Shown here in pieces: positions 48,734 to 60,477 of a stretch of 64,000 nt of DNA (position 1 is the stretch's first letter; the number at the start of each line of letters is the position of its first letter). The position numbers were made by a program, and so were the translations under genes. Under the pieces are notes generated by a model. It worked only from the letters and a program-made list of their open reading frames with translations. It did no database searches and was not told where the DNA came from. This DNA is from Azospirillum thiophilum (GTDB taxonomy: Bacteria > Pseudomonadota > Alphaproteobacteria > Azospirillales > Azospirillaceae), in assembly GCF_001305595.1 (NCBI RefSeq), contig NZ_CP012402.1, forward strand, positions 1,137,001 to 1,201,000. The letters run 5' to 3'.

Positions 48734-49693
48734 TCACCGGGTCGGGAGGGGAGCCTTCGCAGCGCGCGCGGCGCGCCGCAGGGCTTGCGGCGCCTGGCCG
48801 AAGACCCGGATGAACGCCCGGCGCATCCGCTCGGGATCGCCGAAACCGGTGATCTGGGCCACGCGTTCGATCATCTCGCTGGAGGATTCGATCCACGACC
48901 GCGCGACCTCGATGCGCAGCTTCTCGATCGCCTTCGACGGGGTCATGCCGGTCTCGGCGATGAAAGTACGGGCAAAGTGCCGTGAGCTCATGCCGACGCG
49001 CTCGGCGAGAATCTCCACGGTCAGAGCCTCGTCGAGATGCTCACGGGCCCAGGACAGCAGCGCCTCGAAGCGGCCCTTCGGATCCTTCAGGTCGAGCAGA
49101 GGCGAGAATTGCGTCTGCCTGCCACTTCGGCGGTGGTAGAGCACGAGCTGGCGTGCGGTCATCTGTGCGATCGCGTCGCCATGATCCTCGGCGACCAGCG
49201 CAAGCGCAAGATCGATTCCGGCGGTGATGCCCGCCGATGTCCACACTCCGCCATCGCAGGTGAAAATCTTGTCCGGCTCGAGCTTGACCCCGGGATAGCG
49301 TGCGATGAAGTCCTGCGTGCGGCACCAATGGGTCGTGGCGCGGCGGCCTTGCAACAGCCCGGCCTCGGCCAGGACATAGGCACCGGAACAGACGCTCGCG
49401 ATCCGCACGCCCCGGCTTGCGAGCCGCCGCACGAAGGCAAGCGTCGTCCTGCATCCCGCCGCCGCCGTAACCCCCTCGCCTCCGGCCACGATCAAGGTGG
49501 TAACGGACTTGGCCGACCGCAGACCATATGCGAGCGTCTCGATGCCGGAGGAACTCCGCACCGGCCCCGCATCGGCGGCATACATCCGGATCGCCGGTGC
49601 CTTGCCCGCAAAGCGCCCGGCGATCTCGAACACGGATATGGGCCCTGCGGCGTCCAGCAGTTGGAAATCCGGATAGATCAAAACTCCGATCAT
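48734..49693 (-). CDS. GlxA-type regulator: DJ-1/PfpI domain fused to AraC HTH
   Basis: A 319-residue transcription factor. Residues 1-185 are a class I amidotransferase-like domain (MIGVLIYPDFQLLDAAGP, and ASVCSGAYVLAEAGLL with the elbow Cys). Residues 215-310 are an AraC-type DNA-binding domain (LTVEILAERVGMSSRHFARTF, ITGFGDPERMRRAF). It is divergent from the isonitrile hydratase gene, which shares its N-terminal fold, and probably controls it. Confidence 0.93.
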   Translation of the reverse strand: MIGVLIYPDFQLLDAAGPISVFEIAGRFAGKAPAIRMYAADAGPVRSSSGIETLAYGLRSAKSVTTLIVAGGEGVTAAAGCRTTLAFVRRLASRGVRIASVCSGAYVLAEAGLLQGRRATTHWCRTQDFIARYPGVKLEPDKIFTCDGGVWTSAGITAGIDLALALVAEDHGDAIAQMTARQLVLYHRRSGRQTQFSPLLDLKDPKGRFEALLSWAREHLDEALTVEILAERVGMSSRHFARTFIAETGMTPSKAIEKLRIEVARSWIESSSEMIERVAQITGFGDPERMRRAFIRVFGQAPQALRRAARAAKAPLPTR

Positions 49694-49786
49694 GCGTCCG
49701 TCCGAAAAGGAGGGAATTACGCCGTTTGCGACCGGATGGCATCATGGCAGATTTCTTTCGTCAAGCCGAATATTTGGAGCACCGTG

Positions 49787-50473
49787 ATGGCGACACCGTT
49801 GCAAATCGGACTAATGGTCTTCCCCCGCGTGACACAACTCGACCTCACTGGTCCGTTGCAGGTCTTTTCCAGCGTACCGGGTGCCAATGTGCATTTGGTC
49901 TGGAAAAGCATGGAGCCGGTACCGAGCGATTCCGTCCTTGCGATGACGCCGACCGTCACGTTTGCCGACTGTCCGCAACTTGACGTCATTTGCGTACCGG
50001 GCGGATATGGCACCGACGATCTTCTCAGTGACGACGAGGTTCTCGGTTTCCTCCGCAAGCAGGCGGAGGGTGCCCGCTACATCACGTCGGTCTGCACCGG
50101 ATCGCTCGTGCTCGGGGCGGCAGGCCTGTTGAAGGGCTATCGCGCAACCACCCATTGGAGCGCGGTCGAGGCTCTTCCGCACTTCGGTGCCACGCCGTCC
50201 CGGGAACGGGTCTGCATCGACCGGAACCGCATCACCGGCGGCGGCGTGACCGCCGGGATCGATTTCGCGCTGACCCTGGTGTCGACCCTCATCGACCGCG
50301 CGACCGCGGAAGCGGTGCAACTGCGTCTGGAATACAATCCCGCTCCGCCGTTCAACGCAGGCTCGCCGGACACCGCGCCGGCGGAGGTTCTCGCATCGAT
50401 GAGCGAACGGATCGCCCCGTTCCGGGCGCGCAGGATAGAGGCGGTACGGCAAGCCGCCGCGCGGATGTCCTGA
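49787..50473 (+). CDS. inhA: Isonitrile hydratase (DJ-1/PfpI family)
   Basis: Hydrates isonitriles to N-substituted formamides. The 228-residue protein follows the Pseudomonas putida InhA pattern as I remember it: TQLDLTGPLQVF (Asp19), DCPQLDVICVPGG, the nucleophile-elbow Cys103 in TSVCTGSLVLGAAGLL, RATTHW, ITGGGVTAGIDFALTL, and LEYNPAPPFNAGSPDTAP. GGAG seven bases before the ATG. The natural isonitrile met by the cell is unknown. Confidence 0.88.
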   Translation: MATPLQIGLMVFPRVTQLDLTGPLQVFSSVPGANVHLVWKSMEPVPSDSVLAMTPTVTFADCPQLDVICVPGGYGTDDLLSDDEVLGFLRKQAEGARYITSVCTGSLVLGAAGLLKGYRATTHWSAVEALPHFGATPSRERVCIDRNRITGGGVTAGIDFALTLVSTLIDRATAEAVQLRLEYNPAPPFNAGSPDTAPAEVLASMSERIAPFRARRIEAVRQAAARMS

Positions 50474-50547
50474 TCCGATACCGCGCGGCCATCGCGCCGC
50501 GACCGCCTAGGAAGACACGAAGCCGGCCTCTACGAAGCGAGGGCGCA

Positions 50548-51405
50548 ATGGTGTGTTATGAAGACACGCGGACCTGCATCGTCTCTCACCACGGGCTTCT
50601 GGCCGCCTGGGCCGAGACGTCGGCGGAACTTGTCGAAGCGATCGAGGATCCGGTGTTCCCGAACGTCTTCTCCCGCTCGCTCGCCACGCTGATCTCCTTC
50701 GACGAATGTACCCAGCTCCTCTACGACGGTGATGGACCGCCGGTTCCCGGCCGCGACGGTCGGGACCGACCACCGAGCGGCTCCGAACATCGGAACTGCG
50801 GTTCCGTGCCACATCCATTCCATCGGATGTATCGGGCCGGCATCAGATCGGGGGTCTACCTGCGGCGCGACATCGTCCGGTTCGGCCGCCCCACCGGGGA
50901 TGCCGGACGACGGAGCGCCCCGGCAGGTCCGGCCGGGGACCTTGATCGCCTGCCGGACGGGATGCCGGATTGGAATGACGAACTCTGCATTTGCCTGCCG
51001 ATGCCTGGAAATGCCTGCACATTGATCGTCCTCACGCGCAAGCGCAGCGGACGGGGCTTTACGGACCAGGAGGCGGGAAACGTGAGAGCCGTCCTCCCGT
51101 TCCTGACCTCGGTGTTCCGCCGCCACTGGCAATCCGCCGGCCTGCCGGCCGACAGCCAGGGCGACAGGATCGATCACGGGCTGCTGCAAAGGATCGAGCG
51201 CCTCAGCCCGCGCGAGAAGGAGATCGTCGGCTTGCTGATCGGCGGCCATTCGACGCTGTCGATCAGCCTTCGCCTGGATATTTCCGGAACGACGGTGAAG
51301 ACCCACCGCAAGAACCTCTACTCGAAGCTTGGGGTCGGCACGATACACGAGCTGTTCAGTCTTTACGGAAACTCCCTCAGGGAACGGATGGCCCGCAGTT
51401 ATTGA
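50548..51405 (+). CDS. LuxR-family regulator (no receiver domain)
   Basis: A 285-residue protein. The N-terminal part is a variable sensor-like region with no recognised domain; the C-terminal HTH is clear (LSPREKEIVGLLIGGHSTLSISLRLDISGTTVKTHRKNLYSKLGV). It precedes the deacylase cluster on the same strand with a gap of about 110 bp and probably controls it. Confidence 0.88.
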   Translation: MVCYEDTRTCIVSHHGLLAAWAETSAELVEAIEDPVFPNVFSRSLATLISFDECTQLLYDGDGPPVPGRDGRDRPPSGSEHRNCGSVPHPFHRMYRAGIRSGVYLRRDIVRFGRPTGDAGRRSAPAGPAGDLDRLPDGMPDWNDELCICLPMPGNACTLIVLTRKRSGRGFTDQEAGNVRAVLPFLTSVFRRHWQSAGLPADSQGDRIDHGLLQRIERLSPREKEIVGLLIGGHSTLSISLRLDISGTTVKTHRKNLYSKLGVGTIHELFSLYGNSLRERMARSY

Positions 51406-51516
51406 TACGGATCACCGCGATTTTAAAATATTCGCGCCGTTCCTACCATGAAAGGGGCGCCGCAGGATCGAACGGCGCGCCAGCTGCCGGCGCATGGATC
51501 GGGGAGTGAAGGGACG

Positions 51517-53040
51517 TTGCAGAACAGCACATACGACGTGGTGATCCGAGGGGGTCGTGTCGTCGATCCCGAAAGCGGCCGGGATGAGATCATCGATGTC
51601 GGCATCAGGTCGGGCCTCATCGCCACCGTCGGTGCGATCCCGGAGGGAACCGGCGGCAAGACCATCGACGCTTCCGGGAAAGTCGTCTGCCCCGGCTTCG
51701 TGGACCTCCATGCGCATGGCCAGTCGGTCGCAGCGGACTGGATGCAGGCGTTCGACGGCGTGACCACGGCGCTCGAGTTGGAGGTCGGGGTTCTTCCGGT
51801 GGCGGCCTGGTACGATCGGCAAAGGACCGAAGGCCGAGTCCTAAACCATGGGGTCTCGGTCGGCTGGATCTTCGCGCGCAAGACCGTCAAGGCCGGCATC
51901 GCCGCGGATCCGGACCTGCACCCGATGGAGATGATGGGCCAGGGCGCCGGCGATGACGGGGGGTGGTCGAGCGCGGTGGCGTCGGCCGGCGAGCTTGCCC
52001 AAATCCGGGATATCCTGTGCACCGGCTTGCGGGAGGGCGGCATCGGCATCGGCATTCCGCATGGCTATGCGCCGGGAGCGGGCGTCAAGGAAATGACGGC
52101 GGTCTGCAATGTCGCGGCGGCGGCGGGCGTCCCGACATTCACCCACATCCCGTTCATGTCGAACACCGATCCGCAAAGCTCGGAGGAGGCCTATGTCCGG
52201 CTGATCGGCTATGCCGCCGCGACGGGCGCCCACATGCATGTCTGCCACCTGAACTCCACGTCGCTGCACGACATCGGCCGATGCCGCGACCTTCTTTTGA
52301 ACGCGCAGAGGATGGGATTGCCGATCACCGTCGAAGCCTATCCGTACGGCACCGGCTCGACGGTGATTTCCGCCGCCTTCTTTGCCGATCCGGAGTTTCC
52401 GAAGCGCACCGGCTCGGCGTACGGCAGCATCGAGCTGATCCACAACCGGCACCAGATGCGCGACCGGGACGAGCTGCTCGGGGTCAGGCAGGCCGATCCG
52501 GGGGCGCTGGTCGCCTGGCACTTCCTGGATCTGGAGCGGAACGACGGACACCGGGATCTGCTCGACCTGTCCGTCCTGTATCCAGGCGGCGCCATCGCAT
52601 CCGACGCGATGCCCTGGGTCGAACCGGATGGCTCCCTCTACCGCGGCGCGGAGTGGCCCCTTCCCCGGCGGCTGTCGTCACATCCCAGATCCGCCGGCAC
52701 CTTCAGCAAATTCCTGGGCGATTACCACCGCGAACGCGGCAAGATCGGCCTGATGGAAGCCATCGAAAAATGCACCCTCATCCCTTCGCGGATCATCGAA
52801 GGATGCCTGCCGCAGATGCGCAGAAAGGCCAGGCTGCAGGAAGGCTGCGACGCAGACATCATCGTCTTCGATCCCGAAACCATCGCGGAGCGCGCCAGCT
52901 TCGTCGACATGACCGCGCATGCGGCCGGGATGGATGCGGTGCTGGTGGGGGGAACGCCCGTCATCCTCGGCGGGACACTGGATACGCGGGTGCGGCCGGG
53001 CCGCGCGGTCAGATGCGAGGGCCGGAACGATGAACCCTGA
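51517..53040 (+). CDS. N-acyl-D-amino-acid deacylase family amidohydrolase
   Basis: Amidohydrolase-superfamily zinc enzyme of about 507 residues. Motifs: VIRGGRVVDPESGRDE, the metal-binding DLHAHGQS, GVTTALELEVG (bridging-ligand region), THIPFM, HVCHLNS, and GAIASDAMPW with the catalytic Asp. Members release D-amino acids from N-acyl-D-amino acids. I chose TTG at 51517 because AAGGGA lies just before it and the product then starts like relatives (TYDVVIRGG); the ATG at 51448 lacks a ribosome site. It overlaps the next gene by 11 bp. Confidence 0.82.
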   Translation: MQNSTYDVVIRGGRVVDPESGRDEIIDVGIRSGLIATVGAIPEGTGGKTIDASGKVVCPGFVDLHAHGQSVAADWMQAFDGVTTALELEVGVLPVAAWYDRQRTEGRVLNHGVSVGWIFARKTVKAGIAADPDLHPMEMMGQGAGDDGGWSSAVASAGELAQIRDILCTGLREGGIGIGIPHGYAPGAGVKEMTAVCNVAAAAGVPTFTHIPFMSNTDPQSSEEAYVRLIGYAAATGAHMHVCHLNSTSLHDIGRCRDLLLNAQRMGLPITVEAYPYGTGSTVISAAFFADPEFPKRTGSAYGSIELIHNRHQMRDRDELLGVRQADPGALVAWHFLDLERNDGHRDLLDLSVLYPGGAIASDAMPWVEPDGSLYRGAEWPLPRRLSSHPRSAGTFSKFLGDYHRERGKIGLMEAIEKCTLIPSRIIEGCLPQMRRKARLQEGCDADIIVFDPETIAERASFVDMTAHAAGMDAVLVGGTPVILGGTLDTRVRPGRAVRCEGRNDEP

Positions 53041-53980
53041 CCTGCCTGCCGATCCCGTCCCGGTGATGCTCGTCACCGGGGTCCTGGGGTCGGGAAAGAC
53101 GACGCTGATCAACCACATCCTGCAGGGCAGCGCCGGGCGGAGCTTCGCCGCGATCGTGAACGACTTCGGCGCGATCAACATCGACGAGACGATCCTGTCG
53201 GCATCCGGCCGCTCCGTCATCGGCCTGAAGAACGGGTGCATCTGCTGCTCGCTCCAGGGGGACCTGCTGCGCACACTGCGGACGATTCTGTCCCATCGGC
53301 CCCGCATCGGCGGAATCGTGATCGAAGCAAGCGGCGTAGCCGATCCGCGCGGCATCGTCGCGGCACTGTTCGACCCGGTGCTCAAGGGCGCGGTCAGGCT
53401 CGATTCCGTGGTGGCGGTCGTCGATGCGCAAGAGCATGACATCTCCGATCCCCTCTGGAGAACCCAGTTGGACGCCGCCGACTTCGTCGTCCTGTCCAAG
53501 GCGGATTGCGTGTCCGACAAGGATTTGCTTGGTGTCAGGACACTGCTGCACGCCATGCGGAAGACGATGGTGTTCGTCATACGGAAGGCCGATGACATCC
53601 CGTTCGACGTCTTTTTCGGCAATCCTCCCGACCGGCAGGATGTGACCGGGGCTTTCCCCCCTCCATTGCTCACCGACGACAGGTTCGTGCATCTCGAATG
53701 GTCGTCGGAGGCCCCAGTCTCCCTCCCCGCATTCCAGAATGCGGTCCAGAGCTTCGCCGCGCAGCTCGCTCGCGGCAAAGGCTTCCTTTCGATCCGGGAG
53801 CGGCCGGGCGAGCGGTTCCTGTTCCAGCTTGTCGGAAAGCGGGCGAGCCTGTCGCCCGGCCCGTCACCCTCTACACGGGACGGCCCCGGCCCCGGCGTGA
53901 AGCTGGTTTTCATCGGCCGGGAAGGACAGTTCGATACGGAGCAGGCGAGATCGGCCCTGGAGTCGATCAGGTTCGCGTAG
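53030..53980 (+). CDS. COG0523 (CobW/zinc-chaperone type) GTPase
   Basis: P-loop GTPase of 316 residues, metal chaperone family. Walker A GVLGSGKTT, the metal-binding CxCC motif in NGCICCSLQGD, GVADP, and LSKAD as the guanine-specificity motif. The C-terminal CobW_C domain lacks the His-rich tail of some members. As it overlaps the deacylase gene, it probably supplies or inserts that enzyme's metal. Confidence 0.88.
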   Translation: MNPDLPADPVPVMLVTGVLGSGKTTLINHILQGSAGRSFAAIVNDFGAINIDETILSASGRSVIGLKNGCICCSLQGDLLRTLRTILSHRPRIGGIVIEASGVADPRGIVAALFDPVLKGAVRLDSVVAVVDAQEHDISDPLWRTQLDAADFVVLSKADCVSDKDLLGVRTLLHAMRKTMVFVIRKADDIPFDVFFGNPPDRQDVTGAFPPPLLTDDRFVHLEWSSEAPVSLPAFQNAVQSFAAQLARGKGFLSIRERPGERFLFQLVGKRASLSPGPSPSTRDGPGPGVKLVFIGREGQFDTEQARSALESIRFA

Positions 53981-54016
53981 CGCGGAAGCAACGAAAAGAC
54001 AGGACGGGCGGCGCAC

Positions 54017-55231
54017 ATGGCGCAGATCGCGATATTGGGTGCGGGCATGGTCGGCATCTGCACGGCCCTGGCCCTGCAGGAGCGGGGGCACGACTGCGTG
54101 GTCGTCGACCGGCGGCCGCCGGGGTCGGAGACCAGTTACGGCAATGCGGGCATCATCCAGGCCGAGGCGGTCGAACCCTATGCCCTGCCGGTGAACCCGC
54201 TGCTCATGCTCCGCATGGCGTTCGGCTGGAAAAACGCGGTCGCGCTTCATTGGCCGTCGCTGCCGCGCCAGTTTCCGGCGCTCTATTCCTATTGGCGCTC
54301 GTCGGCGGAAGCACCGCTGGGCAAGGTCATTCCGGTCTGGCGCCAGCTCGTTGCGGAAGCGGTGCCGCGGCACGATGCCCTGATCGGCGCGTCGGGAGCC
54401 GGCGGACTCATCCGCAGGGACGGCTATTGGGACGTTCACGCGACGGAGGCCGGCCTTGCCTCGGCCCTGCGCGAAGCGGAGCGGCGCAGGCTGCATTATG
54501 GCGTCGACTTCGAGGCCGCGGATTCGGACATGCTCGCACGCGCGGAGCCCGCCCTCCGGGCCAAACTCCCGGGCGCGATCCACTGGACGGCACCCTGGAC
54601 CTGCGTGGCGCCCGGCCAGCTCGTCGCCGCCTATGCGGACCTCTTCCGGACAAGGGGCGGCAGGATCGTCCAGGGGGACGCGGCCTCACTGACGCAATCC
54701 GGCCGCGGCTGGCGCGTCGGCGGGGAAGCGGCGGAGCACGCCGTCGTCGCGCTCGGCCCCTGGTCGCCGGAACTGCTGAAAGGGCTCGGATACCGGGTGC
54801 CGATGGTCCGCAAGCGCGGCTACCATCTCCACTATGAGTGCGGCGGCGGCCCGGGCAGGCCGATGCTGCTGGCCGATCACTCGGTCGTCCTCTCGCCCAT
54901 GCTCGCCGGGTTACGGATCGCCACGGCGGCGGAACTCTCAACGGCGGCGGCGGCGGCCCATCCGGCGCAGCTGGCGCGGGGGGAGGCGGTCGCCAGAACC
55001 ATGTTCCAGCTTGGAAAGGCGGTGGAAGGGGCGGCCTGGTCCGGAACGCGGCCCTGCCTTCCCGGCATGCTGCCCCTGGTCTGCAAGGCGCCGCGCCATG
55101 CAGGGCTGTGGTTCCATTTCGGTCATGGCCATCAGGGCTTCACCCTCGGCCCGGTGACCGCTGAACGCTTCGCACGGGCGTTCGATGGCGAGTCAGGGGC
55201 CATCGCCGGCCTCGACGGCGGCATATCCTAG
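54017..55231 (+). CDS. D-amino-acid dehydrogenase, DadA-like
   Basis: FAD-dependent oxidoreductase of the DAO fold, 404 residues: nucleotide-binding ILGAGMVGICTALALQERGHDCVVVDRR, SYGNAGIIQAEAVEPYALP, and the C-terminal GLWFHFGHGHQGFTLGP. It should oxidise the D-amino acid made by the deacylase to a keto acid, completing a catabolic cluster. It could act on another amine such as proline or glycine derivatives. Confidence 0.87.
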   Translation: MAQIAILGAGMVGICTALALQERGHDCVVVDRRPPGSETSYGNAGIIQAEAVEPYALPVNPLLMLRMAFGWKNAVALHWPSLPRQFPALYSYWRSSAEAPLGKVIPVWRQLVAEAVPRHDALIGASGAGGLIRRDGYWDVHATEAGLASALREAERRRLHYGVDFEAADSDMLARAEPALRAKLPGAIHWTAPWTCVAPGQLVAAYADLFRTRGGRIVQGDAASLTQSGRGWRVGGEAAEHAVVALGPWSPELLKGLGYRVPMVRKRGYHLHYECGGGPGRPMLLADHSVVLSPMLAGLRIATAAELSTAAAAAHPAQLARGEAVARTMFQLGKAVEGAAWSGTRPCLPGMLPLVCKAPRHAGLWFHFGHGHQGFTLGPVTAERFARAFDGESGAIAGLDGGIS

Positions 55232-55304
55232 ACCTCGCAGGGGGGCGGACAGGCGGGGCAGGAGGCCGGTCGCACTCCCCGCCCCTGCCGCCACCCTTCG
55301 GGGA

Positions 55305-56726
55305 TCAGAAATGGAGCGACCGGCCGAGCAGCCTCAACGCCGCTTCGTGGAAGGTTTCGCCCAGGGTGGGATGGGCGTGGATGGTCCCCGCCACATCCTC
55401 CAGCTCCGCCCCCATTTCGAGAGCCAGCGCGAACTCGCCCGACAGTTCGGAGACATGGGCGCCCACCGCCTGGATGCCGATCACCCGACGGTCTTCGCGG
55501 CGTGCCACCAGCCGGACGAAGCCGCTCTCGCCGCTATCCAGAGTGAGGGCACGGCCGTTGGCGGCGAAGGGAAACCGGTCGACGATCGCGTCGATCCCCT
55601 GCGCCGACGCCTCGTCCGGCGACAGGCCGACGCTGACGATCTCCGGCTCGGTGAAGCAGACCGCCGGAATCGCGACCGGGGCGAAGCGGCGGCGGTGGCC
55701 GGCGATGATCTCCGCCACCATCTCGCCCTGCGCCGACGCCTTGTGCGCCAGCATCGGCTCGCCGACCAGATCGCCGATCGCCCAGACATCGCGCATCGAG
55801 GTCCGGCACTGGTCGTCCACCGCGACGAAGGCGCCTTTGCGATCCACGCCCATCGTCTCGAAGCCCCAGCCCTCCAGCCGGGGGCGCCGGCCGACGGTCG
55901 AAAGCACCGCGTCGGCCGGCAGACGGATCGTCCCGCCATCCGCAGCCCGCACGGCCAGTGCATGCCCCTCCCCCTCCGCTTCCAGCCCGAGAGCGCGGGC
56001 GCCGAGATGAACGGTCACGCCCGACCGCTCCAGCCAGCGCCGCACCGGGTCGGTCAGAGCCTCGTCATAGAGCGGCAGGATACGCGGCTGCGCCTCGACC
56101 ACGGTCACCGCGGATCCCATCCGGGCAAAGGCGCTGCCCAGCTCCAGCCCGATATAGCCGCCGCCGACCACCACCAGCCGGCGCGGCAGCCGGTCCAGCG
56201 ACAGCGCCTCGGTCGAGGACAGCACCGGCCCGCCGAAGGGAAGGGCCGGCAGCGGCACCGGTTCCGAGCCGGTGGCGAGGATCACATGCTCGGCCTTAAC
56301 GGTCAGCGGACCATCCCTGCCCTGGACGATGCAGGTCTTGGCATCGGAGAAGACCGCCCAGCCGTGCAGCACGCGCACCTTGGCTTTGCGCAGCAGGGCC
56401 GCCACGCCGCCGCTGAGGCGGTCGACGATGCCGTCCTTCCAGCGCGTGGCGGCGGCGAGATCGAGGCGCGGCCGCGTGTCGAGCGCGATGCCGGCATGGC
56501 CGCCGCCGACCGACCGCTCCATCGCCTCGAAGCGGGCGGCGACATGGATCAGCGCCTTGGACGGGATGCAACCGCGGATCAGGCAGGTGCCGCCCAGCCG
56601 GTCGGCCTCGACCAGCACGGTGTCGAGCCCGAGCTGGCCGGCGCGGATGGCGGCGACATAGCCGCCCGGCCCGCCGCCGACCACAAGAACCTTGGCGGTG
56701 ACGGTCTTGATGCTGGGCGTGCTCAT
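55305..56726 (-). CDS. lpdV: Dihydrolipoamide dehydrogenase (E3) of the bkd complex
   Basis: Reoxidises lipoyl groups with NAD. 473 residues: [17 protein letters not shown], the redox disulphide C48/C53 in [13 protein letters not shown], second GxGxxG in [19 protein letters not shown], and the C-terminal [12 protein letters not shown] overlap with bkdB. Confidence 0.95.
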   Translation of the reverse strand: MSTPSIKTVTAKVLVVGGGPGGYVAAIRAGQLGLDTVLVEADRLGGTCLIRGCIPSKALIHVAARFEAMERSVGGGHAGIALDTRPRLDLAAATRWKDGIVDRLSGGVAALLRKAKVRVLHGWAVFSDAKTCIVQGRDGPLTVKAEHVILATGSEPVPLPALPFGGPVLSSTEALSLDRLPRRLVVVGGGYIGLELGSAFARMGSAVTVVEAQPRILPLYDEALTDPVRRWLERSGVTVHLGARALGLEAEGEGHALAVRAADGGTIRLPADAVLSTVGRRPRLEGWGFETMGVDRKGAFVAVDDQCRTSMRDVWAIGDLVGEPMLAHKASAQGEMVAEIIAGHRRRFAPVAIPAVCFTEPEIVSVGLSPDEASAQGIDAIVDRFPFAANGRALTLDSGESGFVRLVARREDRRVIGIQAVGAHVSELSGEFALALEMGAELEDVAGTIHAHPTLGETFHEAALRLLGRSLHF

Positions 56727-58033
56727 CGCGGCTGGTCCATGAAAAGGGTAGCGGGCTGTTCCAGCAGGGCCTTCACCCGCTGGACGAAGGAGGCGGCGTC
56801 CCAGCCGTCTACGACCCGGTGATCAAAGGAGCAGGACAGGTTCATCATCGACCGGACGACGACGGCGCCCTTGCGGACCACCGGCCGCTCGATGATCCTG
56901 TTGACGCCGACGATGGCGACCTCCGGCCGGTTGATGATCGGCGTGGTGGCGAGGCCGCCCAGCGCGCCCAGGCTGGTGATGGTGATGGTGGAGCCGCTGA
57001 GCTGCTCCCGCCCCGCCTGCCCGTCCCGCGCTGCGGCAGCCAGCTTGCGGATCGCATCGGCCGTCTGCCACGGGTCCAGCGCCTCGGCATGGCGGACGAC
57101 CGGCACCACCAGCCCGCCCGGCGTCTGCGTCGCGATGCCGGCATGCACCGCCTCGAACCGGTGGACGACATTTGCCGCGTCGTCGTAGCGCGCGTTGATC
57201 TGCGGGAACTCGGGCAGCGCTCGCACCAGGGCGCGGATCAGGAAGGGCAGCAGGGTCAGCTTCGGTCGCGTCGCGCCGCCGTTGGCGACGCCGTCGGCGT
57301 TGAGGTGAAGGCGCAATTCCTCCAGGGCGGTGACGTCGATCTCCTCGATGTAGGAGAAATGCGGGATGTGGCGCTTGGCCTCCTGCATGCTCTCGGCGAT
57401 CCGGCGGCGCAGGCCGCGCACCGGCACCTCTGACACTGCGGTCCGGGCCTGAGGCGACGACCGCCCGGCAACGGCGACACCGACGGCTTCCGCCGCCCCG
57501 TCGTCGGCGTGACGGTCGAGGTCGCGGTGCAGTACCCGGCCGCCGGGACCGGAACCGGCGACGAACTGCAAGGGAATGCCGAGATCCCAGGCACGCCGCC
57601 GCACCGCCGGCGAGGCGGTCGGCTTGACGCCGGGCGGACGGCGGACCGCAGGAGCGGTTGGAGCCGCGTCCCGCAGAACAGCCGCCCGCTCCGGCACAGG
57701 AGCAACGTCAACGGCAACGGCGGCAGGCGACGGCGGGGCGGCCGCCGAGGCCACCACCATGGGAGCATCGTCGGGAAGCCGGTCGTCCACCCCCTCCACC
57801 TCCAGCACGACCAGTTCGGAACCGACCGCCAGCATTGCGCCGGGGTCGCCGTTGATCGACAGCACCCTTCCGGCCACCGGCGACGGGATCTCCACCGTCG
57901 CCTTGTCCGTCATCACGTCGACCAGGGTCTGGTCCTCGGCGACGCGGTCGCCGGGCGCGACATGCCAGGCGACGATCTCGGCCTCGGCAGTGCCCTCGCC
58001 GACGTCGGGCAGCTTGAAGACGTAGCGCGCCAT
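56723..58033 (-). CDS. bkdB: Branched-chain keto acid dehydrogenase E2
   Basis: Dihydrolipoamide acyltransferase, 436 residues: lipoyl domain with Lys44 ([11 protein letters not shown]), a Pro/Ala linker, the E1/E3-binding domain ([16 protein letters not shown]), and catalytic domain ending [13 protein letters not shown] with the active His. Only one lipoyl domain. Starts two bases after the bkdA2 stop; the ribosome site GAGGAG overlaps that stop. Confidence 0.95.
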   Translation of the reverse strand: MARYVFKLPDVGEGTAEAEIVAWHVAPGDRVAEDQTLVDVMTDKATVEIPSPVAGRVLSINGDPGAMLAVGSELVVLEVEGVDDRLPDDAPMVVASAAAPPSPAAVAVDVAPVPERAAVLRDAAPTAPAVRRPPGVKPTASPAVRRRAWDLGIPLQFVAGSGPGGRVLHRDLDRHADDGAAEAVGVAVAGRSSPQARTAVSEVPVRGLRRRIAESMQEAKRHIPHFSYIEEIDVTALEELRLHLNADGVANGGATRPKLTLLPFLIRALVRALPEFPQINARYDDAANVVHRFEAVHAGIATQTPGGLVVPVVRHAEALDPWQTADAIRKLAAAARDGQAGREQLSGSTITITSLGALGGLATTPIINRPEVAIVGVNRIIERPVVRKGAVVVRSMMNLSCSFDHRVVDGWDAASFVQRVKALLEQPATLFMDQPR

Positions 58034-58035
58034 GA

Positions 58036-59049
58036 TCACTCCTCCATCACGCGGCGCAACGCCTCGGCGATCCGCGCCGGGCCGGGGAAATACTCCCACT
58101 CGAAGGCATGCGGGTAGGGCGTGTCCCAGCCGGTCACCCGCTCGATAGGCGCCTCCAGATGGTGGAAGCAATGCTCCTGCACCAGGGCGGACAGCTCGGC
58201 GCCGAAGCCGCCGGTCCGGGTGGCCTCATGCACGATGACGCAGCGGCCGGTCTTGCGCACCGACGCCTCGATCGCCTCGATGTCGACCGGCACCAGGGTG
58301 CGCAGATCGAGGATCTCAGCATCGACCTGCGCATCGCGCGCGGCGGCCAGCGCCACATGCACCATGGTGCCGTAGGCGAGGATGGTGACGGCGGCACCGC
58401 TGCGCACCGTCGCCGCCTTGCCCAACGGGATGGCGTAATGGCCCTCGGGTACCTCGCTGGCGGGATGCCTGGACCAGGGCACCACCGGCCGGTCGTGGTA
58501 GCCCTCGAAGGGACCGTTGTAGAGCCGCTTGGGCTCGAAGAACATCACGGGGTCGTCATCCTCGATGGCACTGATCAGCAGCCCCTTGGCATCGAAGGGG
58601 GTCGAGGGGATCACCGTCTTGATCCCGGCGACATGGGTGAAGATGGCCTCCGGGCTCTGGCTGTGGGTCTGGCCGCCGAAGATGCCGCCGCCATAGGGCG
58701 CCCGCACCGTGACCGGTGCGGTGAACTCGCCGGCCGACCGGTAGCGCAGCCGCGCCGCCTCGGAGATCAGCTGGTCGCAGGCCGGATAGATATAATCGGC
58801 GAACTGCATCTCGGCGACCGGGCGCAGGCCGTAGGCGGCCATCCCGACGGCGATCCCCATGATGCCGGCCTCGGTGATCGGGGTGTCGAAGACCCGGGTG
58901 CGGCCATGCTTGCGCTGCAACCCCTCGGTACAGCGGAACACGCCGCCGAAATAGCCGACATCCTCGCCGAGCACGACGACGTCGCCGTTCCTCGTCAGCA
59001 TCTCGTCCATCGCCGCGTTCAGCGCCTGGACCATGGTCATGGTCGCCAT
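58036..59049 (-). CDS. bkdA2: Branched-chain keto acid dehydrogenase E1 beta
   Basis: Thiamine-dependent decarboxylase beta subunit, 337 residues: LGEDVGYFGGVFRCTEGL, DTPITEAGIMGIAVGMAAYG (the Glu that activates thiamine) and APYGGGIFGGQTHSQSPE. Three bases separate it from bkdA1. Confidence 0.95.
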   Translation of the reverse strand: MATMTMVQALNAAMDEMLTRNGDVVVLGEDVGYFGGVFRCTEGLQRKHGRTRVFDTPITEAGIMGIAVGMAAYGLRPVAEMQFADYIYPACDQLISEAARLRYRSAGEFTAPVTVRAPYGGGIFGGQTHSQSPEAIFTHVAGIKTVIPSTPFDAKGLLISAIEDDDPVMFFEPKRLYNGPFEGYHDRPVVPWSRHPASEVPEGHYAIPLGKAATVRSGAAVTILAYGTMVHVALAAARDAQVDAEILDLRTLVPVDIEAIEASVRKTGRCVIVHEATRTGGFGAELSALVQEHCFHHLEAPIERVTGWDTPYPHAFEWEYFPGPARIAEALRRVMEE

Positions 59050-59052
59050 CGG

Positions 59053-60420
<1,368 letters not shown>

Positions 60421-60477
60421 TCATACCGTTTGACTGACGAATTTTCTTTGCGTTCTAATGCCCATTATGACGGAATT

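Noticed and set aside
55232..55304. Terminator between dadA-like and lpdV genes
   Set aside because: GC-rich with partial symmetry, but I could not find arms of more than a few matching bases.
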